Source: Callaeas wilsoni | Lineage: Eukaryota > Chordata > Aves > Passeriformes > Callaeidae | Assembly (NCBI GenBank): GCA_013398955.1 | Contig: VWPU01004879.1 | Location: forward strand, 83,391 to 147,390 | DNA: 64,000 bases | Direction: 5' to 3' | In this document: in pieces, positions 26,079-38,360 of the stretch | Position numbering within the stretch: position 1 is the first letter of the stretch | Layout of the letters: each line of letters begins with the position of its first letter | Made by a program: the position numbers and the translations under genes | The notes under the pieces: generated by a model | Told to the model about the DNA's origin: nothing | Seen by the model: the letters and a program-made list of their open reading frames with translations, nothing else | Databases searched by the model: none

Positions 26079-29000
26079 ATTTTCTGTAAAGGAGAAAGTA
26101 GGGGGACTAAAATGATCTCATATTTAATTGGCTAAAAGCAATTAGAATAAAATAAAATTAAAGCACATCTAGTGGCTACATTTGCCTCCCTGAAAGGACT
26201 CTTGCTTGGTATTGACCTTGCCATTCTTTTACAACACTGGCTTGTGCAGGAGGTATCTGCTCGTACTATGACATTATGATAAATATTCCTTTCCCCCCAA
26301 ATTCCCTGTTTGGGGAGTACCTGGGTGATGGCTAACTCAGTCTGCATTCTGCCAGTAGCAGTGACAAATACTAAATTTTGGAAACAGACACTATTTCACC
26401 ATGATAGTCTGTGACGTTGAAAGATTAACAGATTATTTAATCTACACAAGCCATCATTTGGTCAGAAACTGGGAAGGAAAAAACCTCTTCATTAATTCAT
26501 GGTATTTTTTGTAGTAACATTCATCATAATGTTCCAATTACCTATTAATGTACATGTCACTCGTGTTATTATAAGATTTGCACTGTAACTCATCATTGAT
26601 TAACTGGATGATCATTTTTAAGTGCTACAGGAATTATACAAAGTAGCTGTCATCTGCTTTCAGCTATGTTTAATTTATGCTCATTACAGTTGCCAAGGAT
26701 AAATTTTTTGCAGCATATGCAAATATTATGATGCTCTGTTATTTAATAAATCCAAGTAAATATTTTGACAGTGAAAGATTCAAATGAAAAGAATAGGACT
26801 CATGCACAAGTAATGTAATAAGTTAGAGAGAAAACTATTCCTACCTTCCTGTTAAGTTTAGGCAAATAAAAATAAAAATAAAAATTAAAATTAAAAATAA
26901 AATAAAAATTAAAATTAAAATTAAATTACCCCTTCACATCTGTTACTGCAGTGCTTGGAGGTATTTAAAACTGCAATTAAATCCTAACTTAAAAAATACT
27001 CAACATAACAATTAAAAAAAAAAATCCAAGCCACCACTGAAAATATTCATATGCAAAGACAGCTATTCATGTTTCATTTACAGAAAATACTATCATATTC
27101 CAAAAAAAATCTTTGGGACTTTGATTCATCAAAAAAAATTACTAAACCTTCATGTCCCTCAGATGCCAAATGGACTGAGTGTCCTTGTGGTATGCACAAC
27201 AGAACATAATTTGCTACATCCAAAGGAGTTTAATAATATTTTGTGAAATTATACTCAGACATTTCCCCTCTTGTTTATGCTGCTACCTGAGCAGTATTTC
27301 TTTGAAAGAAGTGTTTGAGGATATTCTGCAAGGGCACCTTGGATCAATGAAATGCGACGTTTTACACATCAGAGGGTGCACAGATAGAGGGATAACAAAG
27401 AACTTCCCCTGGATTTGTTACCATACAGGTTAAAGAGACTTTTGATTTTCTTCAGAGCACAAATATTGCCCAAATTTATTAAAAACAAACACTAATGAAC
27501 TGTAGGAACTAAGGTCTCTGATGCAGATTTGAATATTGTAAACATATCCAAAAAGAGGGGTTTTTGTACTAAATATTGAGGCATGTCTGAATCTGTCTTG
27601 AGCATATAAAGACAAAGAGATCTGGGTGAAAAATCAAGGCATTTAGTTTCACATTGATGATTTTTTTTCCTCTCTTTGTCTTTTCTTATAATATGGTCCC
27701 TAACTGGGACTTTGATATTCATGGAAATTAAGAGTTCATGACTAGGGGGTAATGACATGAAACTAGCATCCAGATAGTAGGCAGAAGATGATATAGGTTT
27801 TTAGTAAATTATAAGTCTTGCAATTAATTCTATTATTCCTTTGCAGTGGATTAAACTACTTAATTTATTCTTCTGCACATGAAAGAGTCTGGTCCATCCA
27901 TTAATTGTATTGCTTCCTCTCATTTTTGATGAACATATGTTCATAATGTTTTGTAATTTGAATTCTGCTTACTTTCTCCCTGATGCAATGGAATTCCATC
28001 CATCAAGACTAGAGGAGTTTTGTTTTTTTCCTTTGAGATGTGGAATCTTTGTTGTCTCTGGAATTGTTTTAGCTATAAGAAATAAATATATTACAAGTTC
28101 AGTTTCCTTAACTGCTACTTAGAACTGTCGTTTGGTTTCAACTGTAGAAACAGGTGTAATCCTACCATCATCAGAAAGTAACATTTTTAATGTTTTGGAA
28201 ATAGAAAAAAAAAATGCTATTTTTTAATGATGTATTCTTCTGACAGATAATGCTTCATTCATTAGGTAGCATCACTATTGAAAGAGCTGGAGAGAACCTC
28301 ATAATCTATTAGGAAATGAAACTTGTAGAATTCTCAGAAGATAAAAAGTTCTTTTAAATGGTTCATTTCATTATTTGGACAAGGACAGGCATTGCATTAT
28401 GTATGACATTTTGTTCATGAAAGAAGAAAGAAATAGGCTCCAAAGTTTCTGGGGAAAAGCTTAACCTGTATCAAAGTGATTAAAAGAAATGGAAAAAAGT
28501 GACTGTGCAATGTGCATTTAAGCTAATCTTCTAGAAGAAAATGTTTTATGATTAGCTAATTCTGCTTTTGGGTGCTGGATGGTGACTTAGCTGCATTAAG
28601 TCTGATTACTTTGGAATGCTTTTTCAGATAGTTTAAATGGAAAAGAAAAAACATGAATGGCTGTAAAAAATAACTTACTGCATTTGGACACAAGCTGGTG
28701 TTGAATTATTTAAAAAGGAAATCTATGCCCAATATCAAATGAGAAAAAATAATCCAATTTTATGTATACCAGAAAATGAGAGAGATCTTTTATGAATTAT
28801 TTTATGAAGAAAGCTTAAGAACTGATAATCTAAAAGTACCATATGCAAAGTAAGATTAAATTGAAATAATGCTTCTTTAAGTATGTTACTATTACACTGA
28901 TTTAAGTTGACATGGACTTAGTATAAGACCACTTTTTCAATTAATTTATGTATTGTAGATACTTAACTGAATTTAGAAAGAAATACAAACTGTGGTATGG

Positions 29001-29540
29001 TTATGATTAGCAAAATAACAAATCTAGAACTATGGAAAGAACATCTGCAGTTATAATTGCTCTGTGAATGTTAATATTGCCACAAATTCACTGGAGTATC
29101 TAAAAGTATAAAGTTAAAGAGATTACATTCTTTAGATTTGGTTTAATAGAGTCCTACAGAAAAAGTAAATGTTACTCTAGGAGTTGCCTAGAGAGCAACT
29201 CCCTATGTAATACATGTACATGAGCTTTGAATAAAAAGATGCCTTACTCTGGAACCAGTAAATCCTATAATAAAATACATAGATCACCAAAAGCCATAAA
29301 ACTCCAACTTCCATGTTGTGGAGACTAAGGACAGAGGATTGAAAGGAAGTTCAAAGGCTGGACAGCATTGTGGCACTGTGCTATGCTTTTTGTGTTTCCC
29401 ATTATAAGTCAAGATGGTTTCTCAGCTGTTCATGGTGGTTTGCTTCTTCCCACATTGTAATATTCACATCTGGTATTATATCAGCATAGTGTAAAAGCTT
29501 CCTGTTGTAGGACTTAAAGATGGATTGAATCTCCCATGTA
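26079..29540. other. Unique noncoding DNA; TAAAA array and candidate conserved element
   Basis: It includes the (TAAAA)n array at 26864-26928. The segment 26570-26760 has the look of a conserved noncoding element and carries a perfect octamer ATGCAAAT at 26717-26724, the binding word of POU-family factors. No coding exon was recognised; open frames up to 88 codons look random. Confidence 0.45.
26864..26928. repeat. (TAAAA)n / (TTAAAA)n short tandem repeat
   Basis: Pentamer and hexamer units AATAAAA and ATTAAAA are repeated about a dozen times, with variation between TAAAA and TTAAAA. It is pure A/T. Confidence 0.9.
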
Positions 29541-29810
29541 ACAAGTGATAGGACAAGAGGAAATGTCCTCAACCTGCACCAGGCGAGGTGTAGATTGGAT
29601 ATTGGGAAAAATTTCTTCACTAAAATGGTTGTCAGGTGCTGGAACAGATTGGCCAGGGAAATTGTTGGGTCACCATCCCTGGAGGTATTTAAAAGACGTG
29701 TAGTTGTGGCACTTAGGGACATGGTTTAGTGGTGCATGTGGCAGTGCTGAGTTAGCAGTTGGACTTGATGATCTTAAAGTTCTTTTCCAACCCAAAATAT
29801 GATTCTTATA
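29541..29810 (+). mobile_element. CR1 LINE 3' fragment (CR1-J-like)
   Basis: It begins in the 3' end region with 'GATAGGACAAGAGGAAATG', followed by 'TTGGATATTGGGAAAAATTT', 'GGTGCTGGAACAGATTGGCC' and 'GTGGCACTTAGGGACATGG'. It ends with 'TTGGACTTGATGATCTTAAA' and a degraded ATTCTTATA terminus. These phrases match the CR1-J type 3' UTR of birds. The copy is 5'-truncated, with an eroded terminal octamer. The 106-codon minus-strand frame across it is only a shadow of the repeat. Confidence 0.88.
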
Positions 29811-32794
29811 CCTGTTTGCAGGAAACATGTGTTAGCTGTTCCTTCTACTGTTTTTACATTCGTGGGGAAATTTGAAAGCTTTTGATAAAAATGTCAGAAC
29901 GTATTTGTATCTGATAATGTAACATTACAGTAAGAAATATGCCCAGAAGTTTCAAAATGGAATGTATGATTTCTCTTCCTTTCTGTTAATGTTAAAAATT
30001 ATCTTACACTTCCTTAAAAATTCTAGATTTTCCAGCTTTTAGTCTCTTATTCTTCTTTTATTTTTTTTTCTCTTACTTTTTCTTTGTTCTATTCAAGGCA
30101 GAATCCTAATAAGCTCCCCTGTCTTTTCGTTTACTCAGTAAATGTACTGATGACATGATCTGCAGCAGAGTAAAGCTTCCATATTCTTCTAACTGTGGAA
30201 TTAGCTTCATGCCTTGGAGGTTTCCCTTCATATGTACAAAATTGTTTCTTATATTTAATCTCCCAAAATCCTGAAATATTTTGTTTGAAGGTCCAGTGTT
30301 TTACTCACACTTTTCCAAAACAAAACTTGTACCCAAAGGAAAATATTGTGCCTAAATGTTTGTTCTAGTTAGCTGAACTGCTTACTTTACCCAAATGGAG
30401 AGGAAAAGCCTTCAGTTATAGTGGGCTTAAAATATGAACCTTTTTCATCTATCTTTTAAATAAATGAGTTGGCACAGAGCTGTTTCTATTTTAATAACAA
30501 AAAAGAGCAAATGTTCAGATAGCGACTCGGAGGAACTGACTCAGTATTAAAAAAAAAAAAAAGATATGAAAGAAAAATATATTAACTTTGCTTTCATGAT
30601 TTACTTATTGCAAACTGGAAATTGCAGTTTTAACTTACATTAACCAGGTTTCAAGCTTTTTTTTTAAAAAAAAAGATGTGTATTTATAGCTATGAATGAT
30701 TATCCTCCATTTTCTGTTATTAAATTAGTTTCTAAGATGACATGACATATTCTAAAGCTGTGCACTATTAACAAAAGAGAAAGATTTCTGAGTGTAGACT
30801 GATGTGCAGTAGAGATATAAAATGACAATCTTTTCTTTTATAAAAGATAAGTAGTCTTGTTTGTCTGCAGTCTGAACACTTAAAATATAAAATAAAAATT
30901 GCCCATCCTCAAAAAACACTGACTACACTAGATTATTACATGAAAGTTTTAAATTAATTTTTGTAATGTCTCATGTGAAATATCCTAACTTTATCTGTCA
31001 GTTTTCAATGAAGACTCTAATTTGCTTTTATGTGAAAAGCCCCTCCTGTATTAGTAAGAAGACAGCTGCTAGAGGTGTGTTCTATTATAAGATAATAATA
31101 CTTCTGAGAGAAAAGAGACACTTCGAGTAACTGTACCTTGAAATGTTTCAGGAGTCTGATCTGTAATCAACAAAGTTTGCATAAAATATGTATGAAAATA
31201 ATAACACCCACAGAAAGGAACTGTCTGGGAACTTTACAAATTACATGCTTCTGGAAACATTTGCTACATATAATATGTTCAGCATTTTTTAATTAATTAA
31301 ACAATTTTTCCTATCTGCTGAGAAGTTAGTGTCCAAAACTCTTAGCTCAAAACCATTATCACTTAAAAAAGGAAATAACCAAATAAATCTAGGTGCAATT
31401 TTACTGTGTAATCTACACTATATTCCCATGATCTCTAAATGCAAAAGAAAACAGAAGTCCCTCTAAAGTTTTCAAAAGGAGGTAGCTTGGACCAGCAATA
31501 AATAAATAAACCAAGAATTTTTAAGACCGAAAAGGATGCTAGTATGCAATATTTATAACACTTATTGAATTATCAGAGTAAAACACATGTCTCATACAGC
31601 TCTCATACTTGTTTTTTTATCCTATATTGAGATGCAAATGAAAAGGAGAATAGGATGAGATGTCATTATATAATTAGACCACTCACATATTAATTTTGAT
31701 ATAAACACACATATGATATTCTCAAAGTTTTTCTTGAAAAGTGTGAGTAAAGGAGGAAGATCTCGAGTAACTAATTTAGCAGATCATTTAACTATTTTGT
31801 GTAACAGTTTCAACACTATTGAATTTTACCTCCAATTCCAACAGGAAGTTGAGTGTTTGAAAATGTCTGCTATGCAGGAAGTAGTGATTTGAAGTATTTC
31901 CTAATATATAGGCTGTTTACACATCTGACATCCTTGGTTCTCAATACTTTCATTTGGCTACCTGATTTTTTTATCAAACTCATCCCTCCTTCTCTTCCTT
32001 GGTGTAATACTGTGCTAGTACCAGTTTTGTGGAACATTTCCATTGTTGTAACAAATGAAGACTTTTTTTATAGGTAGAAATTGTTGACTTTTTTTATAGA
32101 AGATGAGAACTATCCCTGAAATATGCTGAAAGATTTTTCATACAAACCTGTAGGGAATTGCATTATGAGTAACATGTAGGCAGCTGGCTGTAAGTATTAC
32201 TATGACACTTTCTAAAGGAAATTCTTGAGATATTGCAATTTTCATTAAAAAATGCCCTACAGTGTAGAAAATTGAATTCATAGGTATTCAAGAGCACACT
32301 AGATAGTATCATTCCCTTCCAGTCCCATGAGATTCTCATGGTGGCACAAATAGAATAATTCAATTTTGATAATTATAGACCAGATCTTCTTGGCAGGAAA
32401 GTCACAATGAGAAACTATACATTTTGCAAACCATTAAATTATAATCCTTCTTTCCATTGAAAATTAGGTTATCTAGTTTTGATTTTTAACTCTAGACTCT
32501 GTGTGGACTATTTTTATCAACATAAAACATGCATTGAATATCATGTATACCCAAACATTTATTCTCCAATAGAACATAGCTGTTTTGAAAACTCTTGACA
32601 TGTACAATACCTATAGTTCAAACAACTGCCAGTGCCTCACATCCTGGGTGAATTTTTCAGGTTATCAGACACTGTAAAAGCGTCTAAGCAAAATGATTGC
32701 AGAATATACCATTCTTAGTATAAAGAAATCCTAGTAACTTCTCAGTGAAGCTGAAGAAAATGTAAGTGACTCAGGTGAGAAATAAACAGACACA
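29811..32794. other. Unique AT-rich noncoding DNA, nothing recognised
   Basis: No repeat family or exon was identified. Short homopolymer runs are present, for example A runs at about 30549-30562 and a T/A junction at about 30657-30674. Confidence 0.55.
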
Positions 32795-33120
32795 CCATTA
32801 CAGGCTGAGGCATAACTGTGCAAAGCAGCTTTGCAGAGAAGCTGCTAGAGACTGTGGAAAAAAGTTAATCATAAGCCAGCAGTGTATCCCAGTGCCAAAG
32901 GTGGCCTATGGTGTCATGGAATGCATTAAGCAGAGAGATGCCAGCAACACTTGTGAGATACACCTGGAGTGCTGTGTCCGTGTGTGCGTTTCTGCTATGA
33001 GAAAGATGTGGAATGAGTTCAGTGAAGGGCCACAAAGCTGAGAAAGGGATTGGGTTATTTTTCATAGAAAAAAAAGCTGAGAGAGTTGGAGAAGACAAAG
33101 CAGGTCTCCAGGACATTCTA
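32795..33120 (+). mobile_element. Old CR1 LINE fragment (end of ORF2 / start of 3' region)
   Basis: It follows the CR1 order: 'CAGGCTGAGGCATAACTG', 'GTTAATCATAAGCCAGCAG', 'ATGGAATGCATTAAGCAGAG', 'CACCTGGAGTGCTGTGTCC', 'GAAGGGCCACAAAG'. It corresponds to the stretch after the reverse transcriptase palm, up to the beginning of the tail. Both ends are truncated and several short indels break the frame. A 91-codon + frame (32766-33041) covers much of it but is not functional. Confidence 0.8.
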
Positions 33121-33143
33121 GTAATATTTTACCTAATATAGTA

Positions 33144-33173
33144 TATTAGTGAATATAATATTAGTGAATATAA
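33144..33173. repeat. Perfect 15-bp tandem duplication
   Basis: The unit TATTAGTGAATATAA occurs twice in direct succession, about 20 bases beyond the end of the CR1 fragment. It is a recent small duplication. Confidence 0.9.
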
Positions 33174-34167
33174 CTTCTGTTAAGCAGTATAAATGGATCC
33201 TTTGTCTTTTCAAAGTAGATGTTTTTCTGTAATTGTGATTTTTACAAAAAACTCTGTGCATACCTGCACAAAATTTAGGAAATTGAATCAGAACATTTTT
33301 GGTTGCAGCAATGTTACTCCTTTCTAACCACCTTAATACAAAAAATGTTGGTTTCATTGGATATTCTTTAAAGGACACCTAGGACCCTGAAATTAATGGC
33401 AGCAGCAACAAAACCAACAGGTTTTCCATGTAGATGTCTGCAGACAGAAGAAAATCTTGGCAAAGATCACAGTCAAGTAGTGCTGCTGTCAGGGATTGCC
33501 CCTGAAAGTAATTTTTTTTTCTCATTTCCAGTTGTTTTTTTGGCAGTTGCTGGCAAATATCTGTGCCAGGAAGAACACTGTGAGAGAAAATGAAGTACTC
33601 TGACAAAATTAGAGATGGATAAGTGCCAACATATGTCTGCTTATTGAGGATTGAGGGAACTACTGTGCTGGCACATAACAACATAGCATTACACCGAAAA
33701 CATTTACAAAGAGAAAAAGCCAAGACAGAAAAAAAGTATTATAAAGGCAGTCCGCCAGTTATTTTAATATGATTTAATTTGCTAATTGAGAAAAATGCTG
33801 GTGCAATTTATTCAGCTTGAACATGCTACTGCATCTTACCAGTCCTGCAGAAAAAAGACTCTCTATTTGAACCATATGAGTGCTATTAACTTGAAAAAAA
33901 ATTATGATTTCTCATTTTGATACAAACAAAGTTTCAATACCTAATGATCAATATTCAAGATGTGTAACTTATTTAGCTACATTTTATACCATTTTTGCCC
34001 AAGGTTATTTCCTGTCATTTTGGCTTCCAATTTGCTAGGTGACATCCAGATATGTTGAAATCAGTGAGGAACAAATGTGTCATATGCTTCCAAGTTCAGC
34101 AAAGAAAATTCCTCCTGTATTCACATATGCTGGGAATAACTGGCTGCAGAGCATATCTTCAGAAAAA
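33174..34167. other. Unique noncoding spacer between two CR1 fragments
   Basis: The overlapping open frames at 33379-33723 (-, 114 codons) and 33396-33593 (+) show no recognisable family. No exon or regulatory element is supported. Confidence 0.5.
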
Positions 34168-34455
34168 AAAAGGGCCCAGGGGTTCTGGTTGAGAATGAGT
34201 TGAATGTGAGGCAGAAGTGCACCATCATTGTGATGGAAGTTCACCGGGTTTTGAACTGCAATTGGTGGCAATTTGCAACAAAGAAAATTCCAGGTAGTAA
34301 TGAAGAAAAATGTCTTCACCTTGAAAATTACTCAGCCCTGGAACAGGTACCATAAAGAGGCTGTGATATTTTCATCCTTAGTGACTTCCAAAACTTGACT
34401 CCAAAAAGCCCTGAGCAACCTGCTTTAACAAGGAGGTTAGGGTTCGTCTGGGGAG
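34168..34455 (+). mobile_element. Old CR1 LINE fragment with internal deletion
   Basis: It starts with 'GGGCCCAGGGGTTCTGGTTG' and 'GAGTTGAATGTGAGGCAG', equivalent to the post-palm CR1 region. It then jumps to tail-proximal phrases: 'CCTGGAACAGGTACC', 'TTCCAAAACTTGACTCC', 'AGCCCTGAGCAACCTGCTTT' and 'GGAGGTTAGG'. The part in between is missing compared with a complete CR1. It overlaps in content with the copy at 32795-33120 but is an independent insertion. Confidence 0.78.
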
Positions 34456-37400
34456 AAGCTTGCATTAGAAGACTTCTTGCAAAAAAAATCTATATTTTTC
34501 CATGGTTGTATATAAAATCTTACACTACAGATAATTTAATCTTTCTCTAATGTGGAAATCTACTTTATTTTAATTCTGATATTAATTTTCTTACTGATTA
34601 TTTTGATAATATCAGCCCACTTTCTTAAAATAGTGTTCTGTTGTAACTTTATTTACTGATTTGAAGGTTCTTTTTTCTTTACTGAATAAATTCAGAAAGT
34701 TTGAATAATAGAATTAAAGAATAAGGCATTTTGTTAAAGGCTTTTTCCACTATCTTTGTCACCAGGTGCCTTGTCCCACTGAGCTCTTAAACTTCCTTCT
34801 TGTCAAGATTCCCTAAGGAAATCTTTCATGTTACCCTTCACCTTCTTTGTATCCCTTCCATGTAGCAAGTCCCAGCTTCGAATCACTATATATTTCCTTT
34901 TCATGTCTCAGCTCTGTCAAGAGCTCCATGTTATCCATGCACAGCTTCTGCCTTGCCTGCTTGATATTTTGACCATTGGAATGGACCATTCTTATTCTCT
35001 AGAAAGCTACACTTAAAGGGCAACAAATAAGTAAACTAGGCCCAGGTTATAAACCACTATTTGCTTTATTTTTTTACGCAGTGATTACCCACATTTTCTA
35101 AAATTTTTTAGGCATTTTAATTAATATTTGACCAATTTAAATGTTTAGTTTTATTATATTATTTATTAATTGATCTGATTTTTCTTAGAGAATTTAGAAC
35201 CTTCAGCTAAGTACTTTGAATAAATAAATGCATTTATAAGCCTTGTGCACTAAATATTAATAAAGCAGAATGCATGATTGCCTCCAGAACCATAAGTAAA
35301 TAGAAAATAATTCATGGGGACACCTCACAAATTTATCTGCCCCAGCTTACTGCTCCTAAACATAGAATATGAAACTGGTAGATGCTTGTCTTGTTTTTAA
35401 TAGTATTCAGTCACTCATATTCCAGTGCTTCCCCTGCCCTACAGCTCATTTCATTTTTCTTAAATTTTTAATAGAATTGAGTCAGCCATATTGCAGTGCT
35501 TCCCCTGCCATACAGGTAATTTTTCTTAAATTTTAGCTCATTTCTTTTTGTTCTATACCTCATAGACATGGAGAACATTTATTTTTGTGACAACCCTTAG
35601 CATTGTTATTGTATACCTTCAAGTTTGCTCCTTTCTAAATGAACGAAACTAATTCAGTCTTTTTTTCTGGAGATTTTTTTTCTGGGTAGCTTGTCACTAT
35701 TACTGCTCTCTTCTTCATTTACTACCTAAAGAAGGAGTCATTCTCCTCAGTTACTGGGGCTAGAATTAATGAGCGTTTAGTTCCTAAGAATATCACCAAA
35801 ACTGAGTGTGACTAGAGAGCCTGTGCAGGGCAGGTAGAGAATTGGTATTTCAGTCAAAACAGAAGTGATTTTTCAATGCTAGTCAGGAAGTCTAGTCTTG
35901 TATAAAAGTGTTAGGGAACGTGCTTAAATCCTGGTGTCATCCAGGGAGTTTAACAATGATTATTCTGGAGAAAAAAAAGTAAGATGAGCATGATATTCTG
36001 CCTAGTGGAATATTAATAAAAGGTGACATATTATGGAGCCATAAGAAAAAAAAGGGGGGGATCTCATTATTGCATTCAGTGTGGTGTTTCCTCCCTGTAT
36101 GGGAAGAAGTTTTAGAATTGCATACAGGTTCTTGGAAAAGCTTTATTTGGACTCAAACATATAGTTCTGCTGTTCTGGTAAATAAACTTAGGACATGAGT
36201 GCAAGGAAGAGCCACCACAATAATAGAAGTACCTCTCATCTTATACTGCAATATTAGAGAGTATCTGAAAAAAATTCTAGTGATTGTAAACTCTGGGAAA
36301 GGTAAAAATAGCTTCCAAATTAAAGAGTGCTAGTGATACAGTTATAAGTAACAAATAAGGAGATGTTGATCATCAATATATCTATAATAAAAGGAAATTC
36401 ATAGCCATTTGACCAGAAAGAATTTGGAATGAAGTTTTATAAAGGAAGAATAATGGAGAGAAACATTTTTACTTCTAATATTGAGATTAATAAATATATG
36501 GAAAAAGGGGAAGATTTGGTGTCTCAGTATCAGGGACTATGCTCAGTGATCCACATAGTCACTCTTACTTTGTGCAGGAGCTGTTCCATGACGGCCTCCC
36601 TGCCTTTCTCTTCGTAGTATCAGGGAAGAAGTTGTCAGACTTATATTCCTGACACTACATGATTCCTTGTGTGTGTAGGAAGAGCAACTGAAAGGTGTAC
36701 TTCTGGCCAGAGAAGCAGAGGACAGGACAGTTTTCCTGTGCCAGGGAATGGTTCTGGTCACACTATATGTAGTAGCATAAACATACCCTATATTTCTTAA
36801 TTTCTGATATATAATTATTTAATAAAGACTACTGCTCTCATGCTACTTATATGTATAACAGCAGTAATATGATATATTTTATCATTATTATTTGGGAGGG
36901 GAAAGACGTATGCTTGAGCATCTAGGGAAGAGAGGTACCTTAGGACTGCTTATCATGCTGAGGAGGAGATAGTCAAGTATCCATTTGAGCCATGGTCCAG
37001 GCCAAAGTGCCATGAACCAGTTCTAAGTCCAACAGAGGATTGCAACTGAGATAGGATTTCACACCCTAAAGACAATGTGTAAAACATTACCGTACTGAAT
37101 TTTATTGAGCGTTTATAAAATCTTGGAGCTTGATACATTTACTGACATTTAACATGATTTATTCTACAGGTTTTTGTATCTGTAATCATGTTTTAACTAG
37201 GGAATAGTAGTCAGTAGCATAGATTTTATTATGCAATTTTCTTCCCCCTTGTTGCCGTATAACAAAGTACAAAGATTCTAAGGAACCTGATCTGGTGTAG
37301 AATGTATTCTCTTATCTTCATCTGTTTCTGTTGTCAGTATTTTTTTGTGTTATATTAAATTTATCCAGCTTTTATCATGTGAGGTTGGCTGTCTCTGTTT

Positions 37401-38360
37401 TTAAAATTAACTTTAGGAATTTTAATGCTCAGTGCCATGTTGCATGTATCCCAATTTATATGATTTATGCAAACAAATTTAGGATTTATTTATATTTTAT
37501 TATTCATGCGGGCTGTGAAGGTATATCTATATGCTTATACTATTCTCTTAGTCATATTGTTATGCACAACAGCATTAAGCACTCATATGCTTTTGGGTGT
37601 ACCAGGAGCTATCTCATCAAGCTAATAATTAGACATTAGGGATAAATTCCTGTCTCCATGGCCTGAAGCTCCAACATATTATTTAAAATTATACCAGAGA
37701 TGGTTTACAGGCATCTGCTCCTTTTGAAAGTGAGAGTAGATTTGCTATAATGTACATATTGGAGAAAAAGCTAGAGTACAAAGTGATTTCTCTCACTCAC
37801 TGCAGCTTTTGGCAGTTGAAGATGCTGTAAATGAAAGGAAAAAGAGATAGGGAGTATTTATGCAGCAATCAGAAACTGGTATAAGTAGAAAAACATATTT
37901 GATTGGCATGCTGCACAGCATGTATAGGCATGAGTACAGTACATTGGGTTCACATGAAAAGAAAAAAGGTATTACTTTTTGCTTGCAATGATGCCTGGAG
38001 CAAGAAAAGTCATAACTTAAATATCTACCATAAATACAAGGGTATTTTAACATGCAAATACCAAACAATGAAAATCTAGGTTTTTTACAGTTGAAATAAA
38101 TGATGTAGAACTTATTCTGCATATTTTTATTTTGTCATGTTATTGTCTTGTGCCATATAGCAATTACTTCATTATTAGATTATTTGATTCTTTGTTTCTT
38201 AATTTAACTTAGAACACACACATTGCAGTAATCTATACAGTTATAGACCATGTTCTCAATTTTTTGTGTAATTCTACAAATACTTGTAAGTACAAAAAAT
38301 AAACATATATATAATCTTACATGGACGTTCATACATGCACACGTTACTAAGTCATAGAAG
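34456..38360. other. Unique noncoding DNA with a diverged tandem duplication
   Basis: It contains the 71-bp duplication at 35400-35535. Otherwise AT-rich, with no gene recognised; open frames up to 109 codons (37793-38122, -) carry no known domain. The more balanced stretch 36500-37080 is unassigned. Confidence 0.5.
35400..35535. repeat. Diverged tandem duplication, period about 71 bp
   Basis: Two adjacent copies share the exact 16-base core CAGTGCTTCCCCTGCC (35423-35438 and 35494-35509). They also share flanking 'TACAG' and 'TTTTTCTTAAATTTT'. The second copy has a 6-base deletion. The scattered mismatches imply an old duplication. Confidence 0.85.

Noticed and set aside
29402..29722. 106-codon minus-strand frame
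   Set aside because: It is antisense to the CR1 3' end and a known type of shadow frame.
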